From Aquiluna sp. (GTDB lineage Bacteria; Actinomycetota; Actinomycetes; Actinomycetales; Microbacteriaceae), in contig JAIOXN010000001.1 of assembly GCA_021741585.1 (NCBI GenBank), forward strand, positions 797,059 to 861,058: 64,000 nt of DNA, read 5' to 3'. Under the pieces are notes generated by a model. The model had not been told where the DNA came from. It did not search any database and was given only the letters and a program-made list of their open reading frames with translations. Both the position numbers and the translations under genes were made by a program. Below, one piece after another: positions 37,341 through 44,747 of this stretch (position 1 is the first letter of the stretch; each line of letters begins with the position of its first letter).

Positions 37341-37766
37341 ATGTTGCGCTTTCTGATCAGTTCAATCGTTAATGCCGTAGGCCTTTGGGTTGCCACAACC
37401 TTGGTTCCAGCAGTGAAGCTGACACCGTATGGCGGCGACGGAATTTGGCAAACAATTGGTTCATTTCTGCTGATTGGTGCGGTTTTTGGCCTGATAAACG
37501 CGATTATTGCGCCGGTGATCAAGGTTTTAGCTTTCCCGCTCTACATCATCACTTTTGGTCTGATCGCTTTTGTGATCAATGGCGCACTTTTGTTGCTTGT
37601 GGCCTGGATAAGCACCCAGCTAGGTGCTGATGTCTTCTCAATTGAGGGATTCACCTCTGAAGGCTTGGCCATCGAGTCACTTGGTTGGGCAATCTTGGCC
37701 GCTCTAATCATGAGCATTTCGAGTTTTTTCACCAGAACAGTGCTCAAGATCCTCAAGATTCGCTAG
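37341..37766 (+). CDS. phage holin-IV-like four-TM membrane protein
   Basis: A 141-residue membrane protein with four hydrophobic helices, similar to the actinobacterial 'phage holin family' (Phage_holin_4_2), widespread and unlinked to phage. FGLINAIIAPVIKVLAFPLYIITFGLIAFVINGALL (about 50-86) is typical. It is divergent from the E1-alpha gene, with only about 37 bases between the favoured starts, and ends by overlapping the convergent hydrolase gene by four bases. Function unknown; no lysis system is nearby. Confidence 0.8.
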   Translation: MLRFLISSIVNAVGLWVATTLVPAVKLTPYGGDGIWQTIGSFLLIGAVFGLINAIIAPVIKVLAFPLYIITFGLIAFVINGALLLLVAWISTQLGADVFSIEGFTSEGLAIESLGWAILAALIMSISSFFTRTVLKILKIR

Positions 37767-38992
37767 TCCCTCTCAATTTCGAATAGGTACTCTTGCCCTC
37801 TAGATGCCTGAGGAGAGAGCAGCATGCTCTTGATTCGCTCTAAACCGGAATCGGAGGATAGGTCAGCTTGTCGCGCGGTTTCTTGGTAAGCCTCCATGCC
37901 GTGAGCCTCAATAAGTGACTCATGAACACCTGTGGCTTCGGCAGTGACCCAGTTCTCAGTGAGTGGATTGCGCTCTCCGGATAGGTGTGGCACCGGGTCC
38001 TCAGCATTTTCTAGTGCCAAGACCGGGACATCAAGATTTAGGTGGGCTATTGGCCCACCGAGTGAAATCAAACCTGCAACCTCATAATCTTGCTCGGCTG
38101 CTGAGATGTTCCCGGCGATCAATGCTCCTTGGGAGTGACCCACAAACAGAACTCGATCGCCATTTGTAGCTCCCAATTGTTCTAGGGCAAGTTCAACACC
38201 CTTTTGGCTTGGAGCCTTTGCGATGTTCCCTAGCGCAGTGAGGTTTGAGCGGATATTCAGTGGGTTCTTGCCCCCCATCTCAAAGCTCTGGGTGCCGGGA
38301 ACATAAACCACAAGGTCTCTGCCCGATCTGGATTTGTAGACCTCGACCCGAATGCTCGAGGATGGGTTGAAATAGGCAAAGTTGAGACGTTTGGCATGTT
38401 CCTCCAAACTACGAGCCGGACTGACTGAACCCAAAAAAGACTTGTTGACGCTTGCGGATGCATCAACTGACAAGCCCAGCCCAAGTGCTGTTGCCTGCTT
38501 AGAGGCTAGAAACTGACTTGGGCTGGTTTTTCCAAAGGCCAGCGGAGCTATTTGCACTGCTTGCCCAACGAGAGCGGCTTTGCCGCTACTGGGCTTTCCG
38601 GTTAGCCCAACCACTGCAAGTGCGGCACCGATACCAAGCAGCTCTCTGGCTGCGATTGGTGCAAAGGGAGAGGGTATTGCAGCAATAGGCGAGAAGAGTG
38701 AAAGTGGCTCAAAAACCTGCCTCAGCTGAGCGTTGATACGCGCTTCGGTTGAGAAATACCCCTCTGCAGCAAGTTCAAGACATGCCACCATTCCTTCTAG
38801 GCGAGAAATTAGGTTCGGGGACATGACCGCCAACTGGATATTTGGAAGCGGGTTTGGCAGAAAGTCTAAGAACATCGGACTCTGGGCCCAAATAGCCGCG
38901 TTTAGTTCTGAAATGACACTCCGTAGGACATTTGCGCATCGGTTCAGTTCATCCCTGGTGGCGACTATCTGCGGGTCTCCGCCGTAAACCAT
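37763..38992 (-). CDS. alpha/beta-hydrolase with N-terminal helical domain
   Basis: A 409-residue protein with two parts. Residues 1-100 are helical (GGDPQIVATRDELNRCANVL...) and resemble WXG100/EspC-like helical bundles in general look. Residues 180-390 hold an alpha/beta-hydrolase core with DLVVYVPGTQSF, the nucleophile motif FVGHSQGALIAG near 279-290, an acid-containing ALENAEDPVPH, and a His in LIEAHGMEAY. Hydrophobic Ala/Gly-rich segments (about 120-160) lie between. The ATG at 38992 overlaps the stop of a small upstream ORF as TGATG. Lipase/esterase function is inferred; secretion is possible but no signal peptide is seen. Confidence 0.75.
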   Translation of the reverse strand: MVYGGDPQIVATRDELNRCANVLRSVISELNAAIWAQSPMFLDFLPNPLPNIQLAVMSPNLISRLEGMVACLELAAEGYFSTEARINAQLRQVFEPLSLFSPIAAIPSPFAPIAARELLGIGAALAVVGLTGKPSSGKAALVGQAVQIAPLAFGKTSPSQFLASKQATALGLGLSVDASASVNKSFLGSVSPARSLEEHAKRLNFAYFNPSSSIRVEVYKSRSGRDLVVYVPGTQSFEMGGKNPLNIRSNLTALGNIAKAPSQKGVELALEQLGATNGDRVLFVGHSQGALIAGNISAAEQDYEVAGLISLGGPIAHLNLDVPVLALENAEDPVPHLSGERNPLTENWVTAEATGVHESLIEAHGMEAYQETARQADLSSDSGLERIKSMLLSPQASRGQEYLFEIERD

Positions 38993-39150
38993 CAACCCCA
39001 AAGTTGAGCCTGAAGCCCTTCTAGTTCAGCGACTAGGGCATGTATTTGGTGCTCGAAGCTTGCCGCGGCGGCACCTTTCCACAACCCCGGATCAGGCAGT
39101 GCCATAACCAAAAGTGATCTGGCTTGGTTTAGGTGATCTGCAATAAACAT
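38992..39150 (-). CDS. small WxG-like ORF coupled to the hydrolase
   Basis: A 52-residue ORF if the ATG at 39150 is used; the open frame extends further upstream into the purB leader. Its sequence has DPGLWKGAAAASFEHQIHALVAELEGLQAQL, a helix-turn-helix with a WxG turn as in WXG100 proteins, but shorter than the usual 95-100 residues. The stop overlaps the hydrolase ATG as TGATG, which argues for real translation. Start uncertain; purpose unknown. It could be a partner, chaperone or secretion tag of the hydrolase. Confidence 0.45.
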   Translation of the reverse strand: MFIADHLNQARSLLVMALPDPGLWKGAAAASFEHQIHALVAELEGLQAQLWG

Positions 39151-39250
39151 GTGCTCAGCCAAGCAATTTCCGCTCTTTGTTTCTGCCCAATCCAGGAAAG
39201 TGTGGAAAGCCAAGGGGGCATTTATCTTGTGGATAGGGCAAAATGGGCTA

Positions 39251-40639
39251 GTGAGCAAACTTTCAGCGCAACCACTTAGTCCCCTTGATGGCAGATACCA
39301 ATCTCAAGTTGGCGACCTTGGTCTCTGGCTATCAGAGGCTGGCCTAAACCGCGCCAGAATCCAGGTCGAGATTGCCTGGCTGATCTTCTTGGCAAAGAAC
39401 GACACCTTGGGCACCGGTTCGAAGCTCTCCGATACCGAGATCACAAAGCTGGAATCCCTCTACGAGGCTGACTTTGGCGATGACTCGGTTGCCGCTCTTG
39501 CAAAGATCGAGGCAGTCACACGTCACGATGTGAAAGCCATTGAGTACTTCATTCGCGATGCCCTAAAAGAAATGGGTCGTGAGGACCTGAATGAGCTAGT
39601 TCACTTTGCCTGCACCTCAGAAGATATCAACAACCTTGCTTACGCTCTGACCATCAAGGGTGCTCTCGAGGATGTCTGGCTACCAAAGGCCAAAAACCTA
39701 GTTGCCAAGATAAAAAAGCAAGCCCTCGAGCTTGCAGATTTACCAATGCTCTCTAGAACCCACGGTCAGCCAGCCACCCCATCAACCATGGGCAAGGAAT
39801 TGGCGGTGTTTGTTTATCGCCTTGAGCGCCAGCTCAAAAAACTCGAGAACCAAGAGGTTCTTGGCAAATTCTCCGGCGCAACCGGAACCTTTGCAGCTCA
39901 CCTCGCCGCTGCACCAAAGGTGGACTGGTTGGCAACCTCAAAATCTTTTGTTGAAGAGCTTGGTTTGGAGTGGAACCCACTTACTACCCAAATTGAATCC
40001 CATGACTGGCAGGCCGAGCTTTACGGCACTATTGCGCATTTCAATCGGATTCTGCACAACCTAGCCACTGATTTTTGGACCTACATCTCCATCAATTACT
40101 TCAAGCAGATTCCGGTTGCAGGCGCAACCGGGTCCTCAACAATGCCTCACAAGGTCAATCCAATTAGGTTTGAAAATGCCGAGGCAAACCTTGAGCTTTC
40201 CAATGCACTCTTTGATTCATTGGCTTCGACTCTCGTGACCTCAAGATTGCAGCGCGATTTGACCGATTCCAGCGCCCAGCGCAACATTGGCGTCGCCTTT
40301 GGTCACAGCATGCTTGCGCTGGACAACCTAACCCGTGGGCTGGATGAGGTTGCAATCAACGAAGAGGTATTGGCTCAGGACCTTTTGGAGAACTGGGAAG
40401 TTTTGGGAGAGGCCATTCAAACCGCAATCCGAGCAGATGTTGCAAGAGGAGAGTCTTCAATCTCTGACCCCTACGCACTTCTCAAAGAACTAACTCGTGG
40501 CAAGCGGGTTGGGGCTCAGGACCTAGCTGATTTCATCGAAAAACTTGAAGTTTCAGGTGAAACTAAGGATCGACTTTTGGCGCTAACGCCAGCGCTCTAT
40601 GTTGGCTTGGCTCCGCAGCTAGCCAAAAGACTCAAATAG
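39251..40639 (+). CDS. purB: adenylosuccinate lyase
   Basis: A 462-residue fumarase/aspartase-superfamily enzyme, the second AMP-branch step plus SAICAR to AICAR in the de novo purine route. The signature loop GATGSSTMPHKVNPIRFENAE is near 296-316, and HFACTSEDINNLAYAL near 117-132 holds the catalytic region. It has the longer Escherichia coli-type PurB architecture (about 456 residues). A GTG start at 39251 (MSKLSAQPLSPLDGRYQSQ) is used; a longer frame overlaps the antisense small ORF. purA is in the same window at 0.9 kb. Confidence 0.96.
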   Translation: MSKLSAQPLSPLDGRYQSQVGDLGLWLSEAGLNRARIQVEIAWLIFLAKNDTLGTGSKLSDTEITKLESLYEADFGDDSVAALAKIEAVTRHDVKAIEYFIRDALKEMGREDLNELVHFACTSEDINNLAYALTIKGALEDVWLPKAKNLVAKIKKQALELADLPMLSRTHGQPATPSTMGKELAVFVYRLERQLKKLENQEVLGKFSGATGTFAAHLAAAPKVDWLATSKSFVEELGLEWNPLTTQIESHDWQAELYGTIAHFNRILHNLATDFWTYISINYFKQIPVAGATGSSTMPHKVNPIRFENAEANLELSNALFDSLASTLVTSRLQRDLTDSSAQRNIGVAFGHSMLALDNLTRGLDEVAINEEVLAQDLLENWEVLGEAIQTAIRADVARGESSISDPYALLKELTRGKRVGAQDLADFIEKLEVSGETKDRLLALTPALYVGLAPQLAKRLK

Positions 40640-40642
40640 TTT

Positions 40643-40855
40643 TTAGTGAAGTCTTGGGCGATTTGGATCTTGATCGTCGCTCTTGAAGCTCAAATCTAGG
40701 GTTGCCACCAAAACAATTGAGACGATGAAGGTAATCAAGCTCCAAATAATTGCGGTCTCAATGAATCTTGTGCCGAAAAGCACGATTGCGAAAACGAAAG
40801 CACCTGCTATCACCGATAGCGCGAGATATGACTTGAGGTTTGCAAAGCGTTTCAC
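40643..40855 (-). CDS. small two-TM membrane protein
   Basis: A 70-residue protein with two hydrophobic helices (about 10-29 and 34-55) and a charged tail (KSDDQDPNRPRLH). Not recognised. It is convergent with purB (three bases between the stops) and lies nine bases after the 168-residue membrane gene, so the two are probably expressed together downstream of dnaB. Short but plausible. Confidence 0.6.
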   Translation of the reverse strand: MKRFANLKSYLALSVIAGAFVFAIVLFGTRFIETAIIWSLITFIVSIVLVATLDLSFKSDDQDPNRPRLH

Positions 40856-40864
40856 CCCTAAAGC

Positions 40865-41371
40865 CTACTTCCCGCTTGAGGCAGCGATGCCCAAATGAAC
40901 CCCGGATAGCGCCAAATATGCACCAAAGAATCCGACCGCGCTCACAATATCCAGCGGAACAGCCAAAAACAGCACTCCTAATAGCAGCGCAACGCAAGCG
41001 TTGATCAGCAAATCTCTGCCATGGGTGGTCTTGAACCCAAGCCTTCTAGCCTGATAAAGCTCAAATGCTCCCGAGATCAATCCCCAGGCTGCAACCAGAG
41101 CCAAGAAAGCTGCCCTTTGACCAGGAACATCGTGAGATGCAAGAAAAGCAAATAGTCCGACAATCAGCGCAAGCGCTGCAATCGGTAGCTCCTGGAGTGG
41201 GTTCAGTCCGTTGCGCTTGAAAAGCGCAATTACTGATCCGCCTAGGCCCAGAAGCACACCAAAAATCCCAAGAGTGACGAGGCCAACAAAGCCGGAATGG
41301 GATTGCAGGAATGTGATTGCAACACCCAGGGCAAAGCTGACTACTGCTCTAAAGCCGAATTGTAAGCGCAC
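40865..41371 (-). CDS. multi-TM membrane protein (HdeD/DUF308-like)
   Basis: A 168-residue protein with five to six TM helices in alternating pairs. The architecture (three repeated two-helix units, RNGLNPLQELP and FELYQARRLGFKTTHGRDLLIN loops) resembles DUF308/HdeD-type proteins, but this is a weak call. It follows dnaB by four bases on the same strand (GTG start at 41371). Function unknown; possibly membrane stress adaptation. Confidence 0.6.
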   Translation of the reverse strand: MRLQFGFRAVVSFALGVAITFLQSHSGFVGLVTLGIFGVLLGLGGSVIALFKRNGLNPLQELPIAALALIVGLFAFLASHDVPGQRAAFLALVAAWGLISGAFELYQARRLGFKTTHGRDLLINACVALLLGVLFLAVPLDIVSAVGFFGAYLALSGVHLGIAASSGK

Positions 41372-41375
41372 GTGC

Positions 41376-42719
41376 CTAGCTTGGCATATTTACGAAGCGA
41401 GAGTATTGCCCGTGGAAGGCAACGGTTACTGTGCCGGTTGGACCGTTTCGCTGCTTAGCAAGGATTAGATCTGCTTCTCCAGCCTTCGGGTGGTCTCTTT
41501 CGTAGATTCCCTCGCGGTGTAGCAGGACGACAACGTCGGCGTCCTGCTCCAAGGAACCTGATTCTCTAAGGTGAGAGAGTTCTGGCTTCTTGTCCTTAGC
41601 CTGTTCGGCCTGACGGTTGAGCTGGCTTAGGGCCACCACTGGAATCTGGAGCTCCTTAGCCAAAAGCTTTAGTGCTCTAGAGAATTCGGAAACCTCTTGC
41701 TGACGAGATTCCACCTTTTTGCCGCTGGACATCAGCTGGATATAGTCAATGACCACCATTTTTAGATCAACCTGCTGCGCCAATCTGCGGCACTTTGCAC
41801 GAATCTCAACTAGTGACATGTTTGGGCTGTCATCAATAAACAAAGGTGCGTCGTTGATGCGACCGCGAACCGCTGCCAATCTGGTCCAGTCACCTTCGGT
41901 GACATTTCCCTTACGCATTGACTGCAGGTAAATCGAAGACTCTGCGCTGAGCATGCGCATCGCGATTTCTGCTCGGCCCATTTCCAGGGAGAAGAAGATG
42001 GTTGCCTTGTTGTACTTCACAGCTGCATTGCGGGCCATGTCCAGTGCAAAGGTGGACTTTCCAACCGCAGGTCTTGCCGCAACGATAATTAGCTGACCCG
42101 GGTGTAACCCATGGGTGAGAGCGTCTAGATCTGTGAAACCAGTTGGAATTCCGGTTAGCTCACCTCCACGCTTTTGGGCGGTTTCAATCTCCTGGATCGC
42201 GGCTTCAATCGAATCGCTAAGCCCGATGTAATCCTCTTTGGAAGACATGCTGGAAACTTTGTAGACCTCGGCTTGGGCTTGGTTCACCAAGTCTTCGACC
42301 TCGCCCTGGCTTTCGTAGCCAGACTGGGCGATTCGGGTTCCGGCATCAATCAGCCTGCGAAGGATTGCTTTATCGGAGACGATCTTGGCGTAATAGCTGG
42401 CATTTGCTGCTGTTGGAACATAACTGGTAAGTGAGTGCAGGTAATCGGCACCGCCTGCTTTAAGCAGGTTTCCGCTCTTGTTTAGCTCGTCGCTAACCGC
42501 GATGACGTCGGTTGGTTCACCCTTGCCAAAAAGGCTCAGAATGGCATTGAAGATTAGTTCGTGCTTAGGGGCATAGAAATCCACGCCGGAAACGGCTTCG
42601 AATACTTCTGCAACTGCCTCTTGACTCAGGAGCATGCCACCCAGGGTGGATTGCTCGGCTTCGAGGTTGTGCGGGGCGACTCTTGGGTCACTTGCTGGAA
42701 CCGGTGACAGCATGGTCAT
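41376..42719 (-). CDS. dnaB: replicative DNA helicase
   Basis: A 447-residue hexameric 5'-3' helicase. The N-terminal primase-interaction domain (about 10-130; PHNLEAEQSTLGGMLLS) is followed by a RecA-like motor with Walker A ARPAVGKST near 208-216, the SLEMGRAEIAMRML region, the DYIQLM Walker B near 316, and the C-terminal LAKQRNGPTGTVTVAFHGQYSRF. I place the start at ATG 42719, five bases after GGAGG; the longer frame is not family-like. No intein is present, unlike some mycobacterial DnaB. A dense DnaA-box array lies immediately upstream. Confidence 0.96.
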   Translation of the reverse strand: MTMLSPVPASDPRVAPHNLEAEQSTLGGMLLSQEAVAEVFEAVSGVDFYAPKHELIFNAILSLFGKGEPTDVIAVSDELNKSGNLLKAGGADYLHSLTSYVPTAANASYYAKIVSDKAILRRLIDAGTRIAQSGYESQGEVEDLVNQAQAEVYKVSSMSSKEDYIGLSDSIEAAIQEIETAQKRGGELTGIPTGFTDLDALTHGLHPGQLIIVAARPAVGKSTFALDMARNAAVKYNKATIFFSLEMGRAEIAMRMLSAESSIYLQSMRKGNVTEGDWTRLAAVRGRINDAPLFIDDSPNMSLVEIRAKCRRLAQQVDLKMVVIDYIQLMSSGKKVESRQQEVSEFSRALKLLAKELQIPVVALSQLNRQAEQAKDKKPELSHLRESGSLEQDADVVVLLHREGIYERDHPKAGEADLILAKQRNGPTGTVTVAFHGQYSRFVNMPS

Positions 42720-43026
42720 ATATGCCTCCATTCTCTCTAAGCCATGTATAGCTTGGGCCACTGACTGTTTACTTTCAACATTGGCTGTGGATAACTGTGG
42801 ATAACTCTGTGGAAACACGCCGAAAGATTGTGTGTAACCCTGTGGAGAATCTGTGGATAACTGTGGATAACTTTAGGAATTCCCTTTATTTGTAAGGGTT
42901 TTCTCTGTGGATAAAGTTTAATAGAAAACCCTAAACCTAAACCTAAAGGTTGTGGATAACTTGGTGGATAACCGCACAAAAAAGAAACGGCCTGCAGCTT
43001 GCAGGCCGTTTCCATTTACGCTTTGT
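42720..43026. promoter_or_regulatory. DnaA-box array between rplI and dnaB
   Basis: 307 bases without a gene. Six exact TGTGGATAA nonamers, all plus strand: 42786, 42796, 42852, 42862, 42906 and 42951. Three degenerate copies are at 42808 (TGTGGAAAC), 42841 (TGTGGAGAA) and 42963 (GGTGGATAA). Two tandem pairs have a strict 10-base period. GGGTTTTCT (42896-42904) and AGAAAACCC (42923-42931) form a perfect 9-base inverted repeat around the 42906 box, followed by three CCTAAA units (42930-42947). The minus strand has TATACA (42750-42745) as a possible dnaB -10. An apparent ORF across this region (42737-43015, minus) is only translated box repeats. Confidence 0.85.
42978..43012 (-). terminator. 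rplI transcription terminator
   Basis: Perfect 13-base stem (GAAACGGCCTGCA, 42984-42996, with its complement at 43000-43012) and a 3-base loop. On the minus strand it is followed by six T (42983-42978). It lies 15 bases past the rplI stop and ends the rpsF-ssb-rpsR-rplI transcript before the DnaA-box array. Confidence 0.93.
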
Positions 43027-43479
43027 TTACTTTGCAGCTACAACCTGCAACTTGACCTGAGCAACTAGATCGGCAGTCACGCGGACTGCTGCTTCGTACT
43101 CTCCGGTCGAGGAGATCTTGCTTGCAAACTCAACCTTGCGCTTGTCTAGTCCGATGATGCCGACAGCAGCTGCTGCGTCAACGACATCGCTGGTCTTGAC
43201 TGCGCCGAATAGGCGGCCGTTTGAGCCAGCCTTGACGAGAATGCGAAGTGCCTTCTCCTCAAGCTTGGCTTTGATGGCCTTTGCCTCTTCGTCGGTTGCG
43301 AATTCACGTGCTTCACGTGCTGCACGGATTGAGGTGACCTGCTTCTCGCCGCCCTTGCTCCAGACAACCGCTAGGCCGTTTGGAATTAGGAAGTTGCGAG
43401 CGTAGCCGTCTTTTACCTCTACTACGTCTCCTGCGGAACCTACTCCGGAGACCTCATTGGTCAGAATTAGCTTCGACAT
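43027..43479 (-). CDS. rplI: 50S ribosomal protein L9
   Basis: A 150-residue L9 with the N-domain MSKLILTNEVSGVGSAGDVVEVKDGYARNFLIPNGLAV, containing the GDVVEVKDGYARNFLIP signature, the connecting long helix (about 40-75), and the C-terminal RNA-binding domain. It is the last gene of rpsF-ssb-rpsR-rplI. The ribosome site GGAGC lies upstream of ATG 43479, and the terminator is at 42978-43012. Confidence 0.97.
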   Translation of the reverse strand: MSKLILTNEVSGVGSAGDVVEVKDGYARNFLIPNGLAVVWSKGGEKQVTSIRAAREAREFATDEEAKAIKAKLEEKALRILVKAGSNGRLFGAVKTSDVVDAAAAVGIIGLDKRKVEFASKISSTGEYEAAVRVTADLVAQVKLQVVAAK

Positions 43480-43490
43480 GTGGTTGCTCC

Positions 43491-43748
43491 TTAGCGTCCA
43501 GAGCCGGAGTATGGCAAAAGTGCCATCTCGCGGGCGTTCTTGATAGCCGTAGCAATCTTGCGCTGGTCCTGCACCGTTGCACCGGTGATACGACGAGCGC
43601 GGATCTTGCCGCGGTCTGAGATGAATTTACGAAGAGTAGCGACGTCTTTGTAGTCGATAACCTCGATCTTGATGGTCTTTGCCGGTGCAAGCTTGTCGAA
43701 CTTTGAGTTCATACGAGGCTTGCGAGCCGCTGCTGACTTTCCTGCCAT
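43491..43748 (-). CDS. rpsR: 30S ribosomal protein S18, cysteine-free
   Basis: An 85-residue S18 ([51 protein letters not shown]). The N-terminal segment lacks the CxxC zinc ligands of C-plus S18 and has no cysteine. It is located between ssb and rplI in the usual operon, not in a separate zinc-starvation cluster. S6 and S18 bind as a dimer to 16S rRNA. The ATG at 43748 has AGGAG upstream. Confidence 0.96.
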   Translation of the reverse strand: MAGKSAAARKPRMNSKFDKLAPAKTIKIEVIDYKDVATLRKFISDRGKIRARRITGATVQDQRKIATAIKNAREMALLPYSGSGR

Positions 43749-43769
43749 GTTATTTCTCCTGAATTCTTT

Positions 43770-44261
43770 TTAGAAAGGTGCTTCGTCAGCTGCTTGTTCA
43801 GCCGGGTTAGCCCATGCGTCAGCGCCTTTGGAGGCTGCTGGTGCTTGAGCTTGTGCCTGTCCCCAAGGGGATTCGACTGCTGCAGCGCCCTCACGGGCAC
43901 GACGGGTGACAGAAGCGGTTGCGTAGCGAAGCGATGGGCCGATCTCGTCGATCTCCATCTCAAGCGATGCGCGTGCCTCTCCCTGAGCGGTTTGGTAAGC
44001 AGAAGGTGCTTTGAGGCGACCGGAGACAACCACGCGGGTTCCCTTGGTCAAGCTCTGAGCGATGTTTTCTGCAGCCTCACGCCAAGCGGTGCAGCGAACC
44101 CATACGGTTTCGCCGTCCACCCATTCGTTGGTTGAGCGGTTTAGAGTGCGAGGAGTTGAGCCAACGCGAACAGACACGACAGCCACACCTCCCTGGGTGT
44201 AGCGAAGCTCCGGGTCATCGGCCAAGTTGCCGATGATGGTAACGCTAACCTCGCCAGCCAT
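43770..44261 (-). CDS. ssb: single-stranded DNA-binding protein
   Basis: A 163-residue SSB. The OB-fold domain (about 1-110: [51 protein letters not shown]) is followed by a Gln/Ala-rich linker and the acidic C-terminal tip DEAPF that binds partner proteins. ATG 44261 overlaps the rpsF stop as TAATG. It is part of rpsF-ssb-rpsR-rplI, 17 bases of leader separating it from rpsR. Actinobacteria may carry a second SSB elsewhere. Confidence 0.95.
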   Translation of the reverse strand: MAGEVSVTIIGNLADDPELRYTQGGVAVVSVRVGSTPRTLNRSTNEWVDGETVWVRCTAWREAAENIAQSLTKGTRVVVSGRLKAPSAYQTAQGEARASLEMEIDEIGPSLRYATASVTRRAREGAAAVESPWGQAQAQAPAASKGADAWANPAEQAADEAPF

Positions 44262-44656
44262 TAGTTACCCTTTGGTCCCGATGGGCGCTTGCCGCCTGGG
44301 CGTCCGCCGCGAGGAGCACGTGGTGCCTTCTCCTCAGGAACGTACATGATTGGGTTAATGCTGAAGACTGCGTCCTCGATGCGAAGCACCTTGGTGCGAA
44401 GAACGAACTCGTTTAGCTTTAGCAAACGGTCCATTTCGGTAACAGCAGCAGGAGTCGAAGTTACGTTGACAACAACGTAGATACCTTCGGCGTGCTTCTG
44501 AATTGGGTATGTCATCCGACGGCGGCCCCAAATGTCAACGTTGTCAGCGGTGCCACCTTGTGAGGTAACAGCAGCCAAGAACTTGTCGATCATGGGGGCG
44601 ACTGTGCGGTCTTCTACTGAGGGGTCAAGAATGACCATCAGCTCGTACTTATGCAT
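44261..44656 (-). CDS. rpsF: 30S ribosomal protein S6
   Basis: A 131-residue S6. The core ([52 protein letters not shown]) is followed by [30 protein letters not shown] and an unusually long Gly/Arg/Pro tail ([15 protein letters not shown]). It is the first gene of rpsF-ssb-rpsR-rplI. Its leader can fold so that CCTCC (44706-44710) pairs with the GGAGG ribosome site (44671-44667) around a strong hairpin (44686-44704), suggesting feedback control. Confidence 0.96.
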   Translation of the reverse strand: MHKYELMVILDPSVEDRTVAPMIDKFLAAVTSQGGTADNVDIWGRRRMTYPIQKHAEGIYVVVNVTSTPAAVTEMDRLLKLNEFVLRTKVLRIEDAVFSINPIMYVPEEKAPRAPRGGRPGGKRPSGPKGN

Positions 44657-44662
44657 AGCTAA

Positions 44663-44738
44663 CCCACCTCCTTCGGTCTAGAACGGTCACGGGACTTCCG
44701 TGACAGGAGGGTTTTTGCATGTGGTTGCCTAGGGCAAC
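44663..44738 (-). promoter_or_regulatory. structured rpsF leader (candidate S6/S18 control element)
   Basis: On the minus strand: hairpin GTTGCC-CTA-GGCAAC (44738-44724), then CCTCC (44710-44706), a 7-base stem GTCACGG/CCGTGAC with a 5-base loop (44704-44686), then GGAGG (44671-44667), the rpsF ribosome site. CCTCC can pair with GGAGG and enclose the hairpin. S6:S18-binding leaders that control rpsF operons are known in many bacteria. A match to a known leader class is not shown here. Confidence 0.55.
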
Positions 44739-44747
44739 TTTCCTACT

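Noticed and set aside
37304-37522. N-terminal extension of the E1 alpha frame
   Set aside because: It is antisense to the holin-like gene and lacks E1 alpha similarity; a shadow of that gene.
42737-43015. 92-residue ORF on the minus strand across the rplI-dnaB gap
   Set aside because: It is a translation of DnaA boxes and the rplI terminator (repeated SYPQ-type segments); no ribosome site or family resemblance.
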